Source of the DNA: Candidatus Poseidoniaceae archaeon
GTDB taxonomy: Archaea > Thermoplasmatota > Poseidoniia > Poseidoniales > Poseidoniaceae
Assembly: GCA_949372875.1 (NCBI GenBank)
Contig: CASIAW010000001.1
Span: 1 to 64,000 of the forward strand
Length of the DNA: 64,000 bases
Reading direction: 5' to 3'
The notes beneath the pieces are model-generated. The model had not been told where the DNA came from. It did not search any database and worked only from the letters and a program-made list of their open reading frames with translations. Positions 34,490 through 44,152 of this stretch are shown piece by piece; position 1 is the stretch's first letter; the number at the start of each line of letters is the position of its first letter. Both the position numbers and the translations under genes were made by a program.

Positions 34490-36818
34490 GTGGAATCTAT
34501 GGGTGTCGAAAAATCAGCATACCGCCAACCAGTGACGCCTCAAGGATTGAAGGCCATCGAAAAGGGAACACTTACGTGGCTTGATGACGACATGTATAAC
34601 AACCTCAATACGGGTGTTCTTGAACAATACTTGGAAGAGAAAAACTTGGAAGAGTCCTTTGAAGTATCGCATTGGAGCACGCCCAAGGTCATTTACGGAA
34701 TTGCTATCGGAGCAGTCTTTTCTGGCGTTACCGCCTACATCGGTCTCAAACTTGGTTTGGCCATCTCCGCTGCTTGGTATATTGCTTACCTCTTGGGTAT
34801 GGCTCTCAAATGGTCGCCATCCGAAGTCAACATTGCAACTTCGGCTACAACAGGAGCAACTCACGCGTCTACCGGATTCATTTTCACATTCCCTGCTATC
34901 TTCCTCTTAGCCTCGGATCCTCGTTATTTCTTGGCAGATGGTCCGTTGATTAGTAACGCTGATACGTTTAATTTAGCCTTCGTTGGAATTGTTGCGAGTA
35001 TGTTTGCTGGATTTTTAGGAATCATGTATTTTATCATCTTCAGACGAGTTTGGCTGGTTGAAGACCCTTTGCCGTTGCCTGGTTTTGAAGCCACTTTGAA
35101 GATGCTCGACATCGCTTCGGATGTCAATACCGGCGCTGTTGAACACGCTCGTGCATCTTTGAAAACGATTGGATGGTGGACGACAATTACCATGGGTGCC
35201 TTGTTCCTCATAGAGTATCCGCTTGATCTGGATTGATGGAAAGAAAATCGCACTCCTTGATTTCCTTGCAGAATCTGGACACATTGGAGACTATGGTCTC
35301 GCAACTTTTTATTCGAATGGTAAAATCCATCAACCCAGTGGAATAGAAGATGGCGTCTCTTTGAATTATACCCACTGGTCGGCTGAAACGGCTTGGAATC
35401 CATTCGCTTACACCTACATTGGCGTTGCACTTACGCCATCGATGTTTGCGATTGGATGGTTCATGAAAACCCGTGTCGCGTTCTTGGTTAATCTAGGGAC
35501 TCTTGTCGGTTGGTTCTTCTTGGTTCCACTGGTTGTCTACTTTAATTTCCCAATTTATGATGCGACTCAGCAAGCCAATATTCCTATTCAAGACTATGCC
35601 GCAGGTGGTTCAGCATCGCTTCAAATGATTGCGTTTTCCAAATCTGTCCGAACCATCGCTATCGGCTCAATTGTCGGCGGTGGAATGTTTGGTCTAGCTA
35701 AAATGTGGAAGACCTTCGTCAACATCTTTGCAGACATCGGCTCTGCATTCAAAGGCGATGGGAGTCAAGAATACATGGAAGGTAAGGGCTGGTATGAATG
35801 GCCATTGAAACATATCCCTATCTTCATGGGTATCACTTTCCTGGCTATGATTGGCATTTTCACCGTTGGAGGCTTTTCTGTTCTCGCTTCTCTGGTCTTT
35901 GCAACCGTTCTCATCTCTCACCACATTCCTGCTCGGGGCAATTGCAGTCCGTGTCATGGGTGAAACAGGAATTGAGCCCGTATCGGGAACCTCATTCATC
36001 GTTCTTCTCATGTTGCTCGGCGTCTTCTTGAACGCTCAAGATCTCCTTCAACTCAATACCCAAGATGCAGTTCTTCTGGGTTTGGTTGGAACAACCGTGT
36101 TTGGTTCTGCGATTTCCATGTCTGGAACGGTCATCGGGGATTACAAGAACAGCCTTTACATCGGTAACCGTCCCTTACCACATCTCGAAAGGTAACATCA
36201 TGGGTGTGATTCCAGGTGCTATCATCGGGGCAGGTGTCGCCATCTTCCTCTCAAAGCAACTTGCAGATGGAACCATCGATTTGATGGCACCACAGGCAAA
36301 TGCATTTGCTACATTCTCGGTTATTTTTGCTGAAGGGCAAGGCGATCTTGGTCCTCTTGCACTCGGGTTCCTTCTCGGTATGTTCGTAGAATGGGGTACT
36401 GGAATGGGTACCTCGTTCGGACTTGGAATGTATCTCGATGTCCCTCACACCCTCCCAATGCTCATTGGTGGATATTCTCGTGACAAGTGGGAAGACAAGC
36501 GACTTCGTCCTAAGATTGAAGCAATCAAAGAAAAGGAAGGCGCTACGATTGCTGAAAAGCAGCGCGCACTCATTCTGTTGAGCACATTCATGGTTGCTGC
36601 AGGTCTTCTCACTGGTGAGGCTTTCTTTGGCACAGAATCCAGTATTCTCTCGTTCCTAGACACCTTGGTTGCTGACCCTGACAGCCGTATGTGGTATTTC
36701 GGACGCATGTTTGGATTCATTGGCCTGAATGTATCTGATTGGCGGCGGAATCTACCTTCTGTTCAAGCGAGCCGGTGTCATTGGCGGCGATAGCGTAGAT
36801 GCAGTGCTTGAAAACTGA
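34490..36818 (+). pseudogene. OPT-family oligopeptide transporter, four frameshifts
   Basis: The family is clear from G-A-V-F-S-G-V-T-A-Y-I-G-L-K-L-G-L, A-T-S-A-T-T-G-A-T-H-A-S-T-G and V-M-G-E-T-G-I-E-P. OPT proteins are multi-spanning importers of small peptides or metal chelates. The frame changes at about 35222, 35947, 36172 and 36735, each explained by one extra base (in TT, TCTC, CCC and AA). Removing four bases gives exactly 771 codons from ATG 34499 to TGA 36818, with no other stops. The GTG at 34490 is an alternative start. Because every change is a single insertion in a short run and the protein is otherwise intact, sequencing error is likely; a real pseudogene remains possible. Confidence 0.85.
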
Positions 36819-36828
36819 GCGTGAGAAC

Positions 36829-37818
36829 ATGTCGCAATCACCCAAGGCCCCGCTTTGGGTTTGGGGATTACTTGTTGCTGCAGTATGTGGAGTCTCGAGT
36901 GCAGGAGCGCTGTTTCAGCACGTAGATTCAGTGCCACCTTTGCTTCGTGCTTCATGGCGTTTGCAACTCACTTCTCTCGTGCTTGCTCCGTTTTTTATCT
37001 ATCAATGGCGGCAGCAGGATTCTTTGATTAAATCAAGAATGTTTGAGCGTAAAACGGTCCTCATCATTAGTTTGAGTGGTTGTGCACTTGCCCTTCATTT
37101 TGGCGCATGGGTTGCCAGTTTAGACGCTACATCGTTGACGCATTCACTGTTGTTTGTCACAGCCCATCCGCTCATTATTATTGTTGGAATGGGCATCTTA
37201 GGTTCATTCTTTGTCGGTCATCGCAAACCAAACCGTCGGGAGATACTCGGTGCGCTGATTGGTTTCTCCGGCGCAGCGATTACTTTACTGGACCAAGGTC
37301 ATCAACAAGGAGGTCATACTGTTACGCTTTGGGGTGACGCTCTGGCCTTTTTCGGTGCAGTCTTTGTGGTTGGCTACATCATCAGCGGCCGCATTCTTCG
37401 TGAATGGATGCCGATTTTTCTTTACGCATTCCCAGTAACTCTTCTTGCCTCAATACTGCTTGTTCCAGCCTCATGGCTTGTCGAACCGGAATTTGCTTCT
37501 TTGGGCGTCATGGGCTGGACGGATGCTGAATACTTCCCTTGGTTCTTAGCGCTCGCTTTAATCGCTGGTTTACTCGGCCATACGGGACTGAATACTTGCC
37601 TTCGTTACATCTCTCCCCTAACTATTTCGACAAGTGTAACGCTCGAACCGCTTATTGGTTCGTTGATTGGTTGGGCATTCTTTGGAAGTGGTGTTCCAGG
37701 GACTTGGACATGGGTCGGTGGACCTGTTCTGGTACTCGGAGTGATTTTGGTAATCTTGGGCGGTAGGGATGTGGGCAATACGAACAATCAAACACACTCG
37801 GCAACCGGGGAACAATGA
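36829..37818 (+). CDS. EamA/DMT-family transporter
   Basis: 329 residues from ATG 36829, 10 bases after the OPT stop. About ten membrane helices in two EamA repeats: the first begins L-L-V-A-A-V-C-G-V-S-S-A-G and R-A-S-W-R, the second W-G-D-A-L-A-F-F-G-A and ends L-E-P-L-I-G-S-L-I-G-W. This family exports or imports metabolites; the substrate cannot be read from the sequence. Internal ATG at 36799 lies in the previous gene and is not the start. Likely cotranscribed with surE. Confidence 0.9.
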   Translation: MSQSPKAPLWVWGLLVAAVCGVSSAGALFQHVDSVPPLLRASWRLQLTSLVLAPFFIYQWRQQDSLIKSRMFERKTVLIISLSGCALALHFGAWVASLDATSLTHSLLFVTAHPLIIIVGMGILGSFFVGHRKPNRREILGALIGFSGAAITLLDQGHQQGGHTVTLWGDALAFFGAVFVVGYIISGRILREWMPIFLYAFPVTLLASILLVPASWLVEPEFASLGVMGWTDAEYFPWFLALALIAGLLGHTGLNTCLRYISPLTISTSVTLEPLIGSLIGWAFFGSGVPGTWTWVGGPVLVLGVILVILGGRDVGNTNNQTHSATGEQ

Positions 37819-37827
37819 GGCGGTGTT

Positions 37828-38817
37828 ATGTCTACTACAGAAGAACAGGGTTGGATTTTGCTCACAAATGACGACGGTATCGAAGCACCAGGTTTCCAAT
37901 TGCTCGTACAGGCTCTGAACAAAGCTGGTCACAATGTTGTTGCTTTCGCACCGCATGAAAATAATTCAGCTGCAGGTATGCGTATCAATCTCGGTACACC
38001 AATGGAATTACGCTCAAGAGAAGACCTTGTGGCTACCTGGGAATTGAATCCCGAACTTTCACAAACGCTTCTCTATGAATTGGAGGGTACTCCATGCGAT
38101 ACAATGATTGTCGCTTTGGATGGTGGATTGGCTCATACCGTTCCTGGAATCCATCCACGTCTCGTTGTTTCTGGAGTTAATCTCGGACCCAACATGTCCC
38201 AAGACTCGTATCACAGCGGTACGATGGGTGCAGCAAGGGAAGCCGGTCTGTATGGAATGCCAGCAATTGCCTCCTCGTTCACTTCCTTCGAACGTGAAGG
38301 CATGGAAGATGCAGTTGAAGCGACCGTTCAACTGATTGAAGTCGCTCTTCGCGTTTTACCTAAAAAACCCGTCAATCTTCGACGCCCGAAGGTGGATCTT
38401 TCGGCAACCCACCTCAGTCGTTGGCCTGACATTCCAGACAAACCAGCATGGGAAGACGACCCTCAATCAGCACTCAGAACTGCATTTCAACAGGGTGAAC
38501 TGATGCTCAATCTCAATGTTCCACCTGGGTGGAATGGAGAAGTTTCTACCACTCGATTAGGCATGCGCTGGTATCGTGATGCAGTATCGTTTAATTCTAT
38601 AGAGTCTGAGGAGGCGGCAACATTCACTATTGGCGCAGCATCCATTGACCATTCAGAAGTTGCCCAGAGTGATTGCGATGTGGTTGCGAAAGGAATGGCC
38701 AGTGTATCTTGCTTACCGGTCTGGCCACAAACACATCCACTTGCTCTCGATGACAAACTCCTTACATGGGCATTGAAGTCCTGTGAAGGTGGTTATCCTG
38801 CTTGGCTTTACGACTGA
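37828..38817 (+). CDS. surE: 5'/3'-nucleotidase SurE
   Basis: 329 residues, longer than the usual ~250 because of a C-terminal region of about 70 residues (nt about 38600-38817). SurE hydrolyses nucleoside monophosphates and short polyphosphates with a divalent metal. The metal site is visible: L-T-N-D-D-G (Asp15, Asp16), N-N-S-A-A-G, and G-V-N-L-G. Start ATG 37828, nine bases after the DMT stop. Its end overlaps the convergent TrmY gene by 10 bases. Confidence 0.93.
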   Translation: MSTTEEQGWILLTNDDGIEAPGFQLLVQALNKAGHNVVAFAPHENNSAAGMRINLGTPMELRSREDLVATWELNPELSQTLLYELEGTPCDTMIVALDGGLAHTVPGIHPRLVVSGVNLGPNMSQDSYHSGTMGAAREAGLYGMPAIASSFTSFEREGMEDAVEATVQLIEVALRVLPKKPVNLRRPKVDLSATHLSRWPDIPDKPAWEDDPQSALRTAFQQGELMLNLNVPPGWNGEVSTTRLGMRWYRDAVSFNSIESEEAATFTIGAASIDHSEVAQSDCDVVAKGMASVSCLPVWPQTHPLALDDKLLTWALKSCEGGYPAWLYD

Positions 38818-39473
38818 TTCAGATTGAGTTGTATACCCTGATCGAGTAAAAAGTGACAGACGCCGATGGCCATATGGCCTTGAAGCCATTCATCTCCGAG
38901 TGAACGACGTAACATCTTTTCATGTTTGAGGTCTTCAGGTAACGGTTTATCGTCACTGAGAATAAAACCGATGTCGATACCAGATACTGTGAAATTGCCA
39001 TGTTCGCCTTCATACGCTGAAAGCGCCTTACCGTCGGTTGGAATGGGTTCGTTTTGTTGCCATAATCGGGTGGCTGCAGCCTCAAGACATACGAGAGTTG
39101 TTTCTTTCCATTCCGCCAATGTATGGTTGATGTCTCCACCACTGTCAAAAATCCCTGATGAACGTTCTACCCAATGCCCTCGTGCAGGTGTTGGTTCTTT
39201 CATCACCTTCGCAATCTGCCCGGCAACTGCTCGTTCTTCAGCGTGCACTCCTTTCAGGAGAGAACCTACGAATTTGATTCTCCGAGAGGGACCGGGGCCA
39301 CCCATCAAGTGAAGGACAACTTCCGTATCATGTCGAATTCCATGACTTGTGAGAAGGCCTGCCATGAGTGCTCGGACAAGTACATCCATTCGACCAGCCC
39401 CACCGGCCATGTCGTTGAGAGGTAATTTGCCTTGAGACATTGCTCTATGACCAATGATTGCAAACCGTCGCAT
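38808..39473 (-). CDS. trmY: tRNA (pseudouridine54-N1)-methyltransferase TrmY
   Basis: 221 residues, SPOUT-fold. Methylates pseudouridine 54 of the T loop, an archaeal modification standing in for ribothymidine. Family marks: M-R-R-F-A-I-I-G-H-R-A, L-N-D-M-A-G-G-A-G-R-M-D-V-L-V-R, S-H-G-I-R-H-D, and near the C-terminus S-L-G-D-E-W-L-Q-G-H-M, where the SAM knot lies. The start is ATG 39473. It sits nine bases after CoaBC on the same strand, so cotranscription is likely. Confidence 0.93.
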   Translation of the reverse strand: MRRFAIIGHRAMSQGKLPLNDMAGGAGRMDVLVRALMAGLLTSHGIRHDTEVVLHLMGGPGPSRRIKFVGSLLKGVHAEERAVAGQIAKVMKEPTPARGHWVERSSGIFDSGGDINHTLAEWKETTLVCLEAAATRLWQQNEPIPTDGKALSAYEGEHGNFTVSGIDIGFILSDDKPLPEDLKHEKMLRRSLGDEWLQGHMAIGVCHFLLDQGIQLNLNQS

Positions 39474-39482
39474 AGTAATGCC

Positions 39483-40718
39483 TCAGATTCCTCTTTCAAC
39501 AAATGTTCGAATGGCTTCACACATTTTCTGCGTGTTTTCTAATACAAAATGGCTACCAAATGAATCAACTAAGTATCCTCGTGGCTTGCTTTTATCTCCA
39601 AGGTCTTCTAATCTGTTAGCGACAACAGCAGTCATTCCAGCTTTCTCAATTTGGGCTGTTGCTCGATAAATCAAATCTTTCTGTTTGATTCCAGATTCAA
39701 GTTTAAACCCTATACGTACAGCATTCTTACATGCATCTCGAATCGATTCAATGTGTTTTTCACCTTCGAGAAGTTCAACTTTCAGAGAACCTTGCTGGCT
39801 TGCAATTTTCCCTTTTGCTGGTTGGGCGACCAAGTAATCGAGAACTGCGGCGGTATGAATCCAAGCATCGATGGAGTCTTTTGTCAAAACTTGCAATTCT
39901 TTGAGCATTGCATTCGGTTCTGGTGCATTGAGGATAAGTGGGAGCCACTGTGGTGCAGCAACGCTGGTTACGCCGGCAACACAGGTGACATCATGACCGT
40001 GGCGGTACAAATCATCTGCAACAGCAAAACCGGTCGCTCCAGAGCTGGTATTTTGGACATAGCGAATATCATCGATGGCAGAACGAGTGGCGCCAAGTGT
40101 GACGACGACGTCTTTTCTGTCACTTTTCTCACGGTTCATGTGGTGAGCAAAGCGGGCTACAATTTCTTCATGGTGTGGAGTTTTTCTTTTGCCTTCTTGC
40201 TCTTCACCCCAAAAAACATGAATTCCATGCTTGCGAACTTCTTCAACAATATCGTCGGTTACGGGATCGTTTGCTAAATCCAAGTGCATGCTTGGTATCA
40301 TCATTACCGGGCAATCGCGACTTCGTGCTACACTGAGAGCCATCATCAATGGACCATGCTGTAATCCATGAACATAACTCGCCATCGTGTCTCGTGTTGC
40401 TGGAGCCACTACAATGCCATCAACTTCATTCAGTACCTCCATGTTTCCGTCCCAGTCCGTAATCACTTCACCTTGGGTTGCCCATTCGACGGCCAGTGGG
40501 GTGATGATTCGTTGAGCAGAGTGTGTGAGTGCGACACGTACATCCGCTCCATGCCGACGTAACTCTCGTGCTAAGCGTACGGTGTCAACAGCGGCAATGC
40601 CGCCAGAGACCCCCAGCAAGACCGTTTGTCCCGCAAGGCTGTCGCCTCGCAAATTGACATCGGTATCTCGAATCCCCATATACGATGGGAGAAAGGTCTC
40701 CATCATGACTTCTTCCAT
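39483..40718 (-). CDS. coaBC: Bifunctional CoaBC (phosphopantothenate-cysteine ligase / PPC decarboxylase)
   Basis: 411 residues. Makes 4'-phosphopantetheine for coenzyme A in two steps. The N-terminal CoaC flavoprotein part has L-L-G-V-S-G-G-I-A-A and V-V-A-P-A-T. The C-terminal CoaB part has T-L-G-A-T-R-S-A-I-D-D-I-R-Y-V-Q-N-T-S-S-G and A-A-V-L-D-Y. The CoaC motif usually written PASANT reads A-P-A-T-R-D-T here, a departure that may be lineage-specific. The first ~28 residues before S-L-A-G-Q-T-V-L are extra, and an ATG 4-5 codons in is also possible. Divergent from the gene at 40782. Confidence 0.92.
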   Translation of the reverse strand: MEEVMMETFLPSYMGIRDTDVNLRGDSLAGQTVLLGVSGGIAAVDTVRLARELRRHGADVRVALTHSAQRIITPLAVEWATQGEVITDWDGNMEVLNEVDGIVVAPATRDTMASYVHGLQHGPLMMALSVARSRDCPVMMIPSMHLDLANDPVTDDIVEEVRKHGIHVFWGEEQEGKRKTPHHEEIVARFAHHMNREKSDRKDVVVTLGATRSAIDDIRYVQNTSSGATGFAVADDLYRHGHDVTCVAGVTSVAAPQWLPLILNAPEPNAMLKELQVLTKDSIDAWIHTAAVLDYLVAQPAKGKIASQQGSLKVELLEGEKHIESIRDACKNAVRIGFKLESGIKQKDLIYRATAQIEKAGMTAVVANRLEDLGDKSKPRGYLVDSFGSHFVLENTQKMCEAIRTFVERGI

Positions 40719-40781
40719 TGGGGATTTCTGTCCTTATGTAACCGAGCAATGCTTGAAACACCATGAACACTAGGGTTCACT

Positions 40782-41387
40782 ATGGCAGACCGAGGCGACG
40801 AATTGGTCATCGCGGGGATGAAACCAAACTCAATCGCCACGAGCACCAACTCCTTTCTTCGATTGCACAGAGGAATCACGTTCATCCTCTTGGTCGACAG
40901 TTTCATTGTTCTCTTGGTTTTTTCAGATGTGCTCTCTGCGTTTTCTGGTGCACCGCAGTCAGCGATTCTCGGGTTTACCGCCGCCATTCTCATGGTGAAT
41001 TTTCTTGCCTATCGGAACAGACATCCACTTGTTTACTGGGTTGGTGGAGCTATCATTGGACTAGCGGGTTTGCTTTTCGGATTTTTAGCACTGTTGAGCC
41101 TTATGAACGGTGGCCTTTTGATGACTTTCCTATTTGTATGGGCAATGTTTGGTTCCGGTCGTCGTTCCCTTTCTCACTTTCATCCAGGATACAAGAATGC
41201 ATACATGGGGCAAGATGAATCAATCCCAGGACTTGAATTAGAAGCAGGTGAAATGTTAGCAGCCTGTCCTCACTGTATGGCAGTGCTTGCTATACGGCCT
41301 GATTTGTTAAGTGCAAATGATGACTGCCCATATTGTAAACTCCCCTTGGTGAGTTCACAACTCGCCGATAAGTATGAAGAAGAATAG
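40782..41387 (+). CDS. Membrane protein with C-terminal zinc ribbon
   Basis: 201 residues. Four membrane helices (about 29-48, 57-73, 83-106, 108-122) are followed by a soluble end carrying a zinc ribbon: A-C-P-H-C and D-C-P-Y-C, separated by about 19 residues. The order is opposite to the LCPHC family, which has the ribbon first. No family assigned. It ends two bases before the convergent lipase gene's stop. Confidence 0.65.
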   Translation: MADRGDELVIAGMKPNSIATSTNSFLRLHRGITFILLVDSFIVLLVFSDVLSAFSGAPQSAILGFTAAILMVNFLAYRNRHPLVYWVGGAIIGLAGLLFGFLALLSLMNGGLLMTFLFVWAMFGSGRRSLSHFHPGYKNAYMGQDESIPGLELEAGEMLAACPHCMAVLAIRPDLLSANDDCPYCKLPLVSSQLADKYEEE

Positions 41388-41389
41388 GT

Positions 41390-44152
41390 CTACTTTCTTT
41401 GTTGAAATGCTTCTGCGGGAGGTGGTGCCATTGGACGCTCTACCTCCATTGCTTCGGAATCCGCAAAGTGTATGACCTGTTGGTTTACCGAATTCCAAGT
41501 CTCATCTACACGGGCTTCTTTTTGTTTGTTGAATACGACAACGGCTCCGGTAATGAGTCCGCCAAGAATCATGATTCGAAGTATCAAATCAAACCAAGAG
41601 TCCATATTTTCATTGTTTGGAAACGGGTCGTGTGCATTGGCTATTCCATCACCATCTGAATCGTATTGAGCTTCGGGATCAAAGGGGAACAAATCTGAAT
41701 TATCACCCATGCCATCTCCATCCGAGTCCTGCCACTCAAAGGCGCTTAGAGGAAAGGCATCCTCATTATCGCCGATTCCATCAAAATCTCGATCAAAGCA
41801 TTCAAGTGAATCATTTGGCCAAACATCGATGTTGTCGCCACAACCGTCAAGATCAGAGTCCATCCATTCTGTCGCATCTTCTGGGAACACATCACCATTG
41901 TCCCCTATTCCATCTCCATCCGTATCGTTCCACTCTGCTGAGTCATATGGGAATACATCTCTGTTATCACCATAGGTGTCGTTGTCTCTGTCTGCCCAAT
42001 CACTGGGGTCATCAGGGAACACGTCTGAAAAATCACCTACAGAGTCATTGTCACGGTCACTCCATTCCCCCTCATCAAACGGAAAGGCATCCGCATCGTT
42101 GCCAAAACCATCGCCATCACTGTCAAGGCATCCAAGAGGAATGAATGCATATCCTTGTACGAACGGGCACTCATCCTTGTTGTCGCCATAGCCGTCAAGG
42201 TCTGTATCAGCCCATTCGGTATTGTCGAAAGGAAACGCGTCTGAATTATCACCCACACCATCCTCATCAATATCATTGCAGTCAAGGGGGTCATTGGGAA
42301 ACAGATCTGCATTATCACCACACCCATCTGCATCAGTATCCGCCCATTCACTTCCATCCAGCGGGAATGCATCATCACCATCTCGAACAAAATCATCATC
42401 GGTGTCATAGTCACGTTTGTCAGTGCCTATCGTCTCTTCATCGACGTTTGAAAGACCATCTCCATCGGTATCGTCGTCTTCGATATCATGGCAACCATCG
42501 TTGTCTAAATCATAAGCATGAACGCCAATCAGGCCCATTGGACAGTTGTCAAAGTCATCATCAACTCCGTCATTATCATCATCGAGGTCTACTTCATCAC
42601 TGCACCCATCCATATCATAATCCGATGCAGATTGGGAAAAAGGACAAGGGTCAATGGAGTCATTGAACCCATCACCATCTGAGTCTCTTTGGGAGGTGGA
42701 GCATCCAGCAGCATCCACACTTTCTCCAAACGCAGTATTCGGGCACGAATCCAAAAGGTTCGTGACACCATCATTGTCGTCATCTTGTTGCTCCCAGGAA
42801 CATCCTGTAATGTTGGTAGAAGAGCCCGTTTCAGTCCAAGAACATAGGTCATAGAGATTGATAATTCCATCGCCATCAGTATCCGGTTCACCAATACTCT
42901 CAATGGCATACTTTCCGATAAATCGGTGCATAACTCGTGTTGGATGTGCTTTGTCAAAGAACAGATATTCATCTACATTTGAAACAACAGTATCTCCACT
43001 GCTGCATATCGGGAGTGGGAGGAGGGACACACCTCCCGAACACGCCGCATCTTGCACATTGGTAAGGCCCAATGCTTCCTTGTTTTGCAAAATATCGTTG
43101 AATATATTCCAAGCATCTATCGAATGAATGGTGATGCCGAGTTCTGCTGAAAGATTGTTCGAGAGTGCAGCGAGTTTTTGATTATACAACACCACTTCTG
43201 AACCAATATTGTTTTGTTGATTTTGAGTACGACTCATCACTTCAGGAGTATTTTCAAGTGGAGGGAGATTCGGTATGATGAATTCATCAGCTCCCGCACC
43301 CGTAAGTTGTCGGATATGGGATTCCATGTTCGCAGCAATTGTGTTTGCATTTCCCGTACCATAAAGAAAATCATTTCCACCTGACCAAAGGGATACGACA
43401 ACGTCCGAAGGAATAGTCGATTGCACATTGGCGAGATAATTATTGATTTGTGTACCTACATTTGGCAGTAAGACATAGGAATAGCCAGCACCTGTTTGAG
43501 AGCCCCCAAAAGCTCTGTTGTCGCCAACTGCTGCCCCAGAACCAATCGTCGTCGAGACTCCATACGCATCAGACATGTATTCCAACCACACCTGGCCGTT
43601 CGAGAACCGACCTTGCCAGTATGGAGGTACATCAGGGACGTTGAGAATGGAGTTCTTGCCATTCCCCATATCGCTTAAGGAATCGCCAAACGCAATCAGA
43701 TTCCCCGGTGTTGCCACAATCGTATTCTCAAAAACCGTAAAAGATTGTAATTCAGAGTCGAGTATACTGCTTTCTTCATCACGAATATCAACTTTAATTT
43801 GATGAAAGTGGGCTCCATTGTAAAAATTCTTGAGTGGTATCTCAAATTCTGTTACTGTCCCACTTGCCAGAAAATCAATCGTTCCGTTGAGAAGTGTAGC
43901 TCCATTTTCATCGTTAAGTTCCCAGTCTGCAAACAGATCGATACTGTAAGGTGCATTGGTTATTTTTACGTTGATAGAGACCGTTTCATTGGAGAGCCAA
44001 TCGTATTTTACAACAGAAAGTTCCGTTGCAGCCGCCCTACCTTCTGCCATCACTAAACCAGTGCTGCTTTGGAGCAACACCAGAGCAATGAGAAAAAGAA
44101 CTGCCTTACGCACATTTGCTCTAAAGCGGTCAAGTTGAAAGCAGTTCCTCAC
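41390..44152 (-). CDS. Secreted GDSL-type lipase/esterase with Ca-binding repeats and membrane anchor
   Basis: 920 residues. The GTG start overlaps the SRP54 stop (GTGA). Signal peptide about 1-38. An Ig-like domain about 42-145 precedes the SGNH hydrolase: F-G-D-S-L-S-D with nucleophile Ser158, oxyanion candidates Gly216 (F-G-G-S) and Asn260 (S-G-G-N-D), and Asp400/His403 in F-D-K-A-H-P-T. From about 420 to 840 run many D-x-D-x-D-G calcium-binding repeats, forming a rigid stalk, then a membrane helix (about 855-880, I-L-R-I-M-I-L-G-G-L) and a short cytoplasmic tail. Likely splits ester bonds of lipids or polymers at the cell surface, feeding scavenging of particulate organic matter (inferred). 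Confidence 0.88.
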   Translation of the reverse strand: MRNCFQLDRFRANVRKAVLFLIALVLLQSSTGLVMAEGRAAATELSVVKYDWLSNETVSINVKITNAPYSIDLFADWELNDENGATLLNGTIDFLASGTVTEFEIPLKNFYNGAHFHQIKVDIRDEESSILDSELQSFTVFENTIVATPGNLIAFGDSLSDMGNGKNSILNVPDVPPYWQGRFSNGQVWLEYMSDAYGVSTTIGSGAAVGDNRAFGGSQTGAGYSYVLLPNVGTQINNYLANVQSTIPSDVVVSLWSGGNDFLYGTGNANTIAANMESHIRQLTGAGADEFIIPNLPPLENTPEVMSRTQNQQNNIGSEVVLYNQKLAALSNNLSAELGITIHSIDAWNIFNDILQNKEALGLTNVQDAACSGGVSLLPLPICSSGDTVVSNVDEYLFFDKAHPTRVMHRFIGKYAIESIGEPDTDGDGIINLYDLCSWTETGSSTNITGCSWEQQDDDNDGVTNLLDSCPNTAFGESVDAAGCSTSQRDSDGDGFNDSIDPCPFSQSASDYDMDGCSDEVDLDDDNDGVDDDFDNCPMGLIGVHAYDLDNDGCHDIEDDDTDGDGLSNVDEETIGTDKRDYDTDDDFVRDGDDAFPLDGSEWADTDADGCGDNADLFPNDPLDCNDIDEDGVGDNSDAFPFDNTEWADTDLDGYGDNKDECPFVQGYAFIPLGCLDSDGDGFGNDADAFPFDEGEWSDRDNDSVGDFSDVFPDDPSDWADRDNDTYGDNRDVFPYDSAEWNDTDGDGIGDNGDVFPEDATEWMDSDLDGCGDNIDVWPNDSLECFDRDFDGIGDNEDAFPLSAFEWQDSDGDGMGDNSDLFPFDPEAQYDSDGDGIANAHDPFPNNENMDSWFDLILRIMILGGLITGAVVVFNKQKEARVDETWNSVNQQVIHFADSEAMEVERPMAPPPAEAFQQRK

